Shown one piece after another: positions 56,765 to 64,000 of a DNA stretch of 64,000 nt. Under the pieces are notes generated by a model, which made no database searches, had not been told where the DNA came from, and saw only the letters and a program-made list of their open reading frames with translations. This DNA is from Heliocidaris erythrogramma (taxonomy: Eukaryota; Echinodermata; Echinoidea; Camarodonta; Echinometridae). Made by a program: the position numbers and the translations under genes. Location of the stretch: the NCBI GenBank assembly GCA_025617745.1, contig CM046857.1, positions 29,048,094 to 29,112,093 of the forward strand. The letters run 5' to 3'. How positions within the stretch are numbered: position 1 is the stretch's first letter; each line of letters begins with the position of its first letter.

Positions 56765-57262
56765 ATGGGTGCGTCCAACAATAAGTTCTGCTCTGCGGAC
56801 CGCCTTCTTCCCCGATGTCAACCCGGTGACCTCATCGAGTTCCACCACCCCTCATCGACGTTCAATCACTGGGGCGTCTACGTGGGTGACGGCTATATCA
56901 TTCACGTTCGGCATCCTTGGGTGAAGAAAGAAGCTCTAACGCAGGCTGCAAGTGGGAGACTAGTCCGTGTGAACAACGATAAGCATAAGATTCTAAAATG
57001 CAAACCATTACGAGCGGAAAAGATCATCAATACGGCATACGACCAGGTCGGGTTGGACTGGTATAACGTTCAGTTTTATGGCTGTGAAATGTTTGGTATT
57101 CGGTGTCGATATGGAATTAAGGTAAACGTTGCTGATCTCTACAGGGAGGTCATCACCGAACCGAAAGACACTCCTTATGCGATGTGCAACCCCGTGGTCA
57201 TGTACGGACACCAGCAACATGAAAACGGGCCTGGTGATGTAGACTATCAAAGTTATGATTGA
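56765..57262 (+). CDS. LRAT/HRASLS-like NlpC/P60-fold protein, 165 aa
   Basis: Single coding exon. The N-terminal half has the LRAT-family signature: PGDLIEF at 20-26, then NHWGVYVGDGYIIH at 34-47 with two histidines 12 residues apart (H35, H47), the spacing of the catalytic histidines in HRASLS phospholipases/acyltransferases. The nucleophile region reads YGCEMFGIRCRYG, with Cys107 where the family has NCEHFV...RYG; Asn and His of that motif are Gly and Met here. The family's usual C-terminal membrane helix is absent: the last 25 residues are polar. The N terminus MGASNN fits the N-myristoylation pattern (Gly2, Asn6) with Cys9 nearby, which could give an alternative membrane anchor (inference). 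A good acceptor (CATTAG at 56746-56751) lies 13 bp before the ATG. Substrate unknown. Confidence 0.88.
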   Translation: MGASNNKFCSADRLLPRCQPGDLIEFHHPSSTFNHWGVYVGDGYIIHVRHPWVKKEALTQAASGRLVRVNNDKHKILKCKPLRAEKIINTAYDQVGLDWYNVQFYGCEMFGIRCRYGIKVNVADLYREVITEPKDTPYAMCNPVVMYGHQQHENGPGDVDYQSYD

Positions 57263-57699
57263 CACTGCAGGGAAATGAGATATACCTGTGAACGGTGATA
57301 ATTATGAAGAGTAGGCTATGTTCCAAATGTGCCTTGACTAAATCAGGGAGATGGAAAAACTCCCAGAACATCTCACTGGCTGAATTATAGCCTTTGACAA
57401 TATGAACAAGGCTGGATTGTTTAGTCAGAATGGCAATACTCACTGCACTTGTGCTGTACCCTGCCGCTGCATCTCTGACGTGACAAGAAATGAAGTTACT
57501 GAACTGAATTTCAGTCTTTAGAAACTGTTGGACAAGGCTAAGCAAAAACTTAATCTGTCATAAGCATACACGAGCAGTAGCGAGATGTTTATTTTACCCC
57601 TCCTGTTTGGGAAAGTTACTGGTCTACAGATTATGATACAGGGCACTCCCATTATAACGAGGGCCTCCGGACCAACAATTTGTTCCTCGATATACTGTT

Positions 57700-57705
57700 A
57701 ATAAA
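57700..57705 (+). promoter_or_regulatory. Candidate poly(A) signal of the LRAT-like gene
   Basis: First AATAAA after the stop codon, 438 bp downstream, giving an ordinary-length 3' UTR. Confidence 0.45.
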
Positions 57706-57719
57706 GTATAACATAAAAT

Positions 57720-59990
57720 CATGCATTTTTTGTCTTCTTTATAATTATTTTAAGGACTACAAAAATATACTCTTTCCCCACAATAAGTCACTCTAATCGC
57801 CGTTACATAAAACGTGAGCAAAGGTTGTGAACATAGTCATGTAAATTATGAAATATATCAAACAGTTTGCCAAGAATACAACTATGCAATATTTTTGTAT
57901 GAAGAAACACTGTAATATGAGCACAGTTGACTTTTATCAGCTTTATACAGATGAAATCTGAACTGCTACTTCATAATTTGAAAGGGAAATGAAGTTTGTC
58001 TGTGAGCTAATCTAGTGGTATACGAGCAAGGTCATGTGAGGTGATGCTTGAAGCTTGGAAGGTTCCACATCAGTGGGGTTGATTAGTTGTTAGCTCAGAG
58101 CTCACGAGTATATACCGGTGGTGGGGGAGGCTCATAATTAGCATGTGCCCCTGCCCTTCTAAATCCAAGTGCCATATACCTTCAGTACACAACAAAATAA
58201 TCCCCCCTTTCAAATCTGCACTAATATCGGAAAAGGACCCATTCTGTAAGTAATTTCATGATATACCAATTACATTATACATTATACAATACATGTGTAT
58301 TGTAGATTATTTTGTACAATGTAAAGTGTAGCCATATGGATCAAGCATCTGACCGCGTTGTGCCTCATAGTCATACGACTGAATGTGGGACGATCAATTT
58401 CCAGATAAAGAGTGCGAACGTTCCCTTTAAAATGTCAAGGAAAGAAGAAGTAATTCGGCATCCTGACCTTATAAGTTAGTCAGAAGGAGGTGAAAATGCC
58501 TCCCGACAATAATTTTCCCAGGAACTTGATTTCGGGAATCCCACTTTAGTCCTCCCTGGATTGTAGTGGGGGAGGGGAATTTCCGGTGCTGAAATAAGAT
58601 CCTGGAAGCTTTATCGCTGTTGTTGTTTTTAAATGGGTTGGACTTTTCGCAACCCAACTCCCCCTCCTCCTATAAAGCCGTTAGTGCGATATAGTGAAGC
58701 CGAACAGGCCCGTAGCCCCCCTTCTTGGGCTGAGGTCCGCATTTTCATGAAAAAACACACACACCTTTAATCTTTGTTACCAGAATTACCCACACGCTGT
58801 CAGTTGTACAGCATCAAAGCTGGTGTAGTGAGTTGCAGTGTTGCCAACATTTTGGAAAAAGTAATAAGTAGATTTTAAAAAGAGGTGGCCATAGCTCCGG
58901 AGCGTGTCTTCACTCAGCCGTCAATCCCGGACTGTCAGTTCATTCAGACAGACAGACAGACAGTGGTCAGAGCTCTGGCGTCGTTCTGTAAAAGAAAATG
59001 TGAAAACCATGGCATGGGTCACGAGTATGTCATTGTGGCTGCTCAAAATGATGTCACTGTGGTGTATCTGCTAGTGGTCTAGGTGTTACAAGTGAATATA
59101 ACACACACTCTAATAAATATTTTGTTTCTGCGACTTCAAAAATGTGTGTTCAAAATCATCATTCACAACCCCTAAATTTCCCCTCGGGTGTCCTTAAATT
59201 GCAGCAGAAAGCATCTAGATTTTAAAATTTTCCGGGGGGAGCATGCCCCCGGAACCCCCCCCCCCCCCCCCCCCTAGCAAGGACCTGCCGTATTGATTAT
59301 GACAAAAAGCTCCACTTTTGCCAAAAACACCCACCCCTTTAGAAACCCTGGCTACGGGCCTGCCGAAGATAGTTCCGTTGTCATGATTGTGTGTGGTAGG
59401 CTCAACTATATAGGAAGTACGTGCTGTACCAAAGAAATTGTCGCTTTGCTTTGTACTATAGTGTCTATAGTTTTGTATAATTTGAAACGATTCCCTCTAT
59501 TTACAAAAACTTGCAGTAAGTTATGATAGTAATTATTTATCAAGCATTATACCCTATGATGATATCTTATAATATGTGTGATTATGATTATAACTCAAAA
59601 CCTGCAGTGCCGATAATGATGTATGATAAAAAAAATATAGTGACATAACTGGTTTTACCCATCCCCGTCGAATGTCATTAGCATGAATATATTCTTCCTT
59701 TATTGTACGAACATTATATGACATAATCGCTCAGTTAATCATGGTGCTCGAACATTCATGTGATTATTGTTGAAAAAATAATAAATGAATACTTACGTAC
59801 TGCCTTGTCTTTTGATGTGCATATATTACTTTCGTTTTCACCACGGCTCACTGGAATCGATATCATGTAAGGTTTAACATGTGGGTCAGTGTTGTCGGCG
59901 TATAATGCTCTGCAGTGTTTTGTTTTTTCAGTTATTTTATTTATATCTACCTGTCAGTCCTATTCAAATTTTGTCATTGGGACCATTGGC
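57720..59990. other. Non-coding stretch after the LRAT-like gene
   Basis: Holds a CAGA run (58947-58963), a 22-base C run (59255) and AT-rich sequence. No supported gene. Confidence 0.5.
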
Positions 59991-60280
59991 GGATCCAGGG
60001 GGGGGCCTTTTGGAAGAAAAGTTTGCATTTTGACCATAGACGATCCGCCATTTTCTCGATTGTACCCCCCCCCCCTCCCCTTTTAGACTGAAGACCATTT
60101 TTAATTTTTCTTATTTATTTAGAGAATTATGGAGGGAAAGTGGACCCCATAACCCCCCCCCCCCCCCCCCCCCCCCACTGAGCAAATTTTGTAGGTCTGG
60201 CGAAAAAAAAAATTGTCGCCACCTTTTCCAAAAGTTGACAAACCTGGATTTGTGTGCCCCCACCTTATACTAGGTGGTAC
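59990..60280. repeat. Poly-C repeat with GGCGGATCCAGGG start
   Basis: TTGGCGGATCCAGGGGGGG at 59993, a second C run at 60066, a third of about 25 at 60152, then the GGTCTGGCG/AAAGTTGACA segment shared with 55515-55810. Confidence 0.7.
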
Positions 60281-60639
60281 AAAAAACATTTCCCACTTTT
60301 GATCCTTAATAGTTATCAGATAACACTGAAATTGATATGAGCAAGAGCTGAATAGTGTACAATTTTGTTGGAGGTAATTTAAAAATGAAAGCATAAAGCA
60401 GTTTCATTAAATCTCTGTACAAGGGGTCAAATGGTGTGGTTAACACCCAGACAATGGTCCTGGACAATGGCCAGGGTTTATTATTTATTCATGAGGAATT
60501 CCACTATCACAGCTAGTCTTTATTCATCCTCTGGCATTAACTGTGTAAAGTCATTTCACGGAGATGTCATTTTAATGGATTTTGAAGCAATCAAAGTAAT
60601 GCGAAGTGATTTAAGTCATTCAAAGGATATGAATATTGA

Positions 60640-60858
60640 TGTTGTCCTTGATGATGATAATGATGACAATGATAATGATGATAATGATAGTGATGATGAT
60701 AATGATAACAATGAGGATGATGATTATGATGGTGATGATAATGCTGCAGTTGCCAATAATGATCATGATAGTGACAGTGATGATGATGATAATGATGATA
60801 ACGACGATGATGATGATATTGATGGTGATGATGATGATAGTGATGATGATGATGTTGC
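60640..60858. repeat. (GAT)n/(GATAAT)n microsatellite
   Basis: GATGATAATGATGAC units. The 244-codon frame across it is Asp-rich only because of the repeat. Confidence 0.95.
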
Positions 60859-61004
60859 AAGCACATGGAAACATGTGCTTACTTTTTTCATGTGCATACA
60901 TTTTACCCTTTACTATGAATTCAGACTAGCAGTGCCCAGGGCAATCCATCATGAATTATTAATAAAGCATTCATGTGTCTTGGAGCAAGAGACCAGAAGT
61001 CTGT

Positions 61005-61200
61005 GCCGGCCGCACAGAAACGTTGTTAGCGTCAACAGCGCGCTAACAGTACCGATAGCGATGATTTGGCCGCACAGAAGAGTAATGTTAGTCAAATTCA
61101 CTAACAGCGCTGTTAGCCTAACATTTCAAGCCGCACAGAAGCTAACAGTAGTGGTAATGTTTTAACAACTCACTAACGGTGCCAGGGGCACCAATAGTGA
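61005..61200. repeat. ~60-bp repeat with GCCGCACAGAA and CACTAAC motifs
   Basis: GCCGCACAGAA occurs near 61009, 61069 and 61131. Each copy is followed by inverted GTTAG/CTAAC pairs. About three decaying units. Confidence 0.75.
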
Positions 61201-61299
61201 CAGTGTTAGTGAATAATTTCTTGTGTGCGCTATAACTTGCCTCTCCTTTTTTGATACCAAGTACTTAAACATAGACCCAGACTAATTAAGAATGTGGTG

Positions 61300-62041
61300 G
61301 GTAACGGGTGACATAGATTTTGCTGATAACGGCACAAACTTGTTGTATGTTATTTAGTAATTCAATCTCATCTCTTGATGGTAATGTATTACTTAAAAAC
61401 ACCGCAATTAAAATGGTCGAGTAGTTAAAGTTTCTTGGTTTACTTATTGATAATAAGTTATCTTGGAAACCACAGACTCTGTATCTAAACAATTTACTCT
61501 CTAGAAATGTTGGTATTATAAAAAATTGAAATATTTGTTTCCCTCTCATGTATTACTCTTGTTGTATTCCACCTTGGTTCTACCCTACATAAGTTATGGC
61601 ATTCTTGCTTGGGGCAACTGTACTAAGTCTCAGTTGGATAGACTCTCAGTTATACAAAAACGGGTGATGAGAATAATTTTGAAAAAGCCTAGACTAGCTC
61701 CGTCTAAAATATTATTCTTTGAAAATAAATCGTTGAGACTAAACGATTTGTTTTATTACCAGTTAGGCAGTTTAATGTATCAAGTACGAATTCATGAATT
61801 GCCTCAGGTTTTACAATCAATGCTTAAAACGAATGATGGAATACATAGGCATTCTACACGACAATCATCTTTCTTTCATTTACCACTTCTTCGTACTCAG
61901 TTTGCCCAGAAAACATTAATCTAAACTATGCCCTTCTATTGAAATCATCTTGATTCAAATCTAACGCAAGCTTCCTCTCTTAAATCTTTTAGAAGAAATC
62001 TTAAACATTATCAAATTAGCTCTTACAGTGTAAGTCTATAA
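61300..62041 (+). pseudogene. 3' end of a non-LTR retrotransposon RT
   Basis: Begins at the RT motif that should read FADD but is FADNGTNL here (61318), then FLGLLIDNKLSWKP (61430) and, at 61526-61924, the LINE C-terminal segment with LVLPYISYGILAWGN, QKRVMRIILKK and LFYYQLGSLMYQV. It ends in SFRRNLKHYQI before 62041. Stops at 61333-61353, 61420 and 61525. CR1/L2/Jockey-type. Not functional. Confidence 0.85.
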
Positions 62042-62309
62042 CAGGGGCGTATCCAGGATTTCCCAATGGGGGGGGGCGCCAGGCATTATTGATCGCCGTC
62101 CCGGGGGAGGGGTCTAATGGGAGGGGGTGCCCCCTCCCCTTTGGAAAATTTTTGCTTCTGAAGAAGGGCTGAGATGCAAAATAATCCTATATGTGACCAA
62201 TTTTGAAGCCTATTTAATGAACAACTTTTTTTTTCCTAGTTTTTTTTTTTTACGACGGCCAATAGGGGGGGGGGGGCGCCTGTTGCGCCACCCCCTGGAT
62301 ACGCCACTG
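62042..62309. mobile_element. MITE with CAGKGGCGTATCCAGG ends and G/C runs
   Basis: Left CAGGGGCGTATCCAGG; right, inverted, CAGTGGCGTATCCAGG. Internal GGGGGGGGCGCC occurs at both sides. Inserted directly after the LINE 3' end. No exact target duplication seen. Confidence 0.75.
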
Positions 62310-62952
62310 CATCTGTACAGTATTTGGTTTTCTGCCTGTGTCTAAACAGAACATAAACAAAACCTTTATTAAGACATCTTTTTATTCATACTTAATACAC
62401 ATACATGTATTATGTGTATCTGGTTTTTCTACTACTATATAAACGCGATAGGCTGACATTAACTGCTAGTATAATACTAGTTCATAGTATGCTTATTTTA
62501 TTTTGATGTTATAGTGATGTTGTGTGTGCATTTATTTTTTTTCCCCTTTTACACACGTCTTGTCTCGTCTCTTTATTGCTATATATGTATATGTATACAT
62601 AATTACATACATATATTTCTTAGTTCTCTCTGTTATTGGGGAACCTAGTTTTAACAAGCTGTGCTTTTCCTTAGGTTCTCCCATAATACTGCTTTTTGGA
62701 ATTGTTATTAATGTATCTGTATTCGAAATTTTGAACGATGTATGCTCACCAATAATGTTCATGGCAGATTTCTGCAGTAATATGAAAAAAATAATTAATT
62801 AATTCATTCATTCATTAAAGTATAGGTTTTCCAAAGCAGTGTTTGAAGACCTTTTTAACATTGTAGGCCCTGCTTTGGAAAAAAGAACATTACGGTGAGT
62901 AACCATGTACCATACCTTAAGTACAGTCAATGTAACTGAATAGTGTAAAAGG

Positions 62953-63184
62953 CAGTGGCGGCACCAAGGGGGGCATGGGGCAAATGCCCCCATGCCCCCC
63001 CCCCCCCCAGTCAGAAGCATTGCCCCCCCCCCCAATAATTTTCGGAGTGAAAAAAAAACAATAGGGTAGAAAAAAAATTGTGTGCACCCTTGCCCCCCCC
63101 CAACATTTTCTTTTGCCCCCCCCCCCCATTTGCTCCCCCCCCCCCCCCCCCAACCCCACTTTAAAAATCCTGGTGCCGCCACTG
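62953..63184. mobile_element. hAT-like poly-C MITE, 232 bp, 8-bp duplication
   Basis: Ends CAGTGGCGGCACCA and TGGTGCCGCCACTG (perfect complements). Flanks GTAAAAGG (62945-62952) and GTAATAGG (63185-63192) match at 7 of 8. The interior is mostly C runs. Confidence 0.82.
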
Positions 63185-63349
63185 GTAATAGGCTACATAC
63201 GCATCAGCCACTGATGATGAGAAGCATCATGATGAAAATCATCATTGGCAAATAAGCCTACTCCCATGAGTGAAGAGCTAAAAACTAAACAATAAATAAA
63301 TAAATAAATAAATGAGAAGTGGGCTTGCATTTTTTTTTTTGTGGTACAG

Positions 63350-64000
63350 TATTTTTAATCTAAAAGCTAAATCTAACCCTGGACCTTGTACTACAGGCTA
63401 TGATCAAGCCGTAAGTTCCTATCCTCATAGAAGACTATATATGAGAGACACATGTACCCTTCTTAAGCATTCACTACATGTACATCGAAGCCAAGCTGTC
63501 TCTTTTAAATTGGACAGAGTAACATGGAACAGACTTTATGAGTTAGGAATTGCACGTAGAAGAAAAACACATCGGGGAACCAAGGGAAGTGGACAACGTG
63601 CTCCTCTAGGTTTGTACCTCAACCTGTGCCAATACCCCTTGTCCGACCACAAATGCGATATGTTGGAACAAAACGTATTGCAACCTACAGTAACCTTGTG
63701 GTTGTGCGTACAAAAAATGACAGCAAGCAAAATTTCTGCAAAAAGAAGTATCCCCATTTACGTGTCTGTCATTGGAATGCAAGGTCTATTAGCAACAAAG
63801 TAAATGCAGTAAGTGATCTAATATTGACTAATGACATTGATATTCTCGTTGTGACTGAAACATGGATGAAAGGTGATTCACGCGATGACCTTGTTATTGC
63901 AGAGATCCAACACACCTTGCCTAATTACAAGGTGTGTCACTCACCACGTCAAGGACGAGGTGGAGGAATTGCTCTCATATTCCGTGATTCACTTCAACTG
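63350..64000 (+). mobile_element. 5' part of another non-LTR retrotransposon, runs off the window
   Basis: An uninterrupted frame from 63611 to the window end reads FVPQPVPIPLVRPQMRYVGT, then the APE endonuclease start HLRVCHWNARSISNKV (63755), DIDILVVTETWMKGD with the catalytic Glu (63832), and GRGGGIALIF (63955). The upstream frame 63312-63803 is offset, so a frameshift or a separate short ORF lies in the leader. The endonuclease part seen here looks intact. Confidence 0.85.

Noticed and set aside
56583..56924. 113-codon frame overlapping the LRAT-like start
   Set aside because: Out of frame with the clear LRAT-like coding sequence and without any domain; a shadow frame.
60431..61165. 244-codon Asp-rich open frame
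   Set aside because: Most of its length is a GAT microsatellite; the rest has no domain and runs into a repeat. The opposite frames give poly-His and poly-Ile, as expected of a repeat.

Overview
This window is animal nuclear DNA: AT-rich, with split genes that have consensus GT-AG introns and dense microsatellites, SINEs, LINE fragments and small DNA transposons. The gene content, the recurring ACATGTA-type motifs, the long poly-C tracts and THAP-carrying TTAA transposons suggest a marine invertebrate deuterostome. An echinoderm such as a sea urchin or sea star is most likely; amphioxus or a hemichordate cannot be excluded from sequence alone.

Three host genes can be supported. PMM-A (minus strand, 27774 to 14685, 7 coding exons, 248 aa) and PMM-B (plus strand, 32692 to 42171, 7 coding exons, 257 aa) are phosphomannomutases arranged head to head, with 4.9 kb between their start codons. 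They share every intron position and phase, so they come from an inverted duplication of an intron-bearing gene. PMM-A looks like a conventional enzyme. PMM-B has changes beside the active-site motifs, a probable GC-AG intron, and a C-terminal tail read from the first unit of a 66-bp repeat that fills its 3' UTR. The third gene is a single-coding-exon LRAT/HRASLS-type protein (plus strand, 56765 to 57262) with an altered NCEHF motif.

Layout. 1-14.3 kb has no gene that I can see. It holds a foldback, an hAT-like element with an 8-bp target duplication, and two neighbouring terminal-inverted-repeat elements (4677-9141 and 9203-11202) that share a unique core but are filled with different motif arrays. 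14.3-27.8 kb is PMM-A; its introns hold a GA microsatellite, a SINE, several MITEs, a degenerate Kolobok-like transposon with a frameshifted THAP-domain ORF, and a second TTAA element. 28-32.6 kb is the intergenic spacer, with a decayed non-LTR retrotransposon split by a MITE. 32.7-44 kb is PMM-B and its 3' UTR. 44-56.5 kb is mostly non-coding, with repeats. 56.6-57.7 kb is the LRAT-type gene. 58-64 kb is repeat-rich, with two further non-LTR fragments and poly-C MITEs; the last LINE runs off the window end.

I found no novel gene system. The most unusual items are the inverted PMM pair, the repeat-derived tail of PMM-B, the twin core-sharing elements at 4.7-11.2 kb, and two tiny palindromes separated by TTCACCC repeats inside the THAP element. 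All calls come from reading the sequence; no database search was run.
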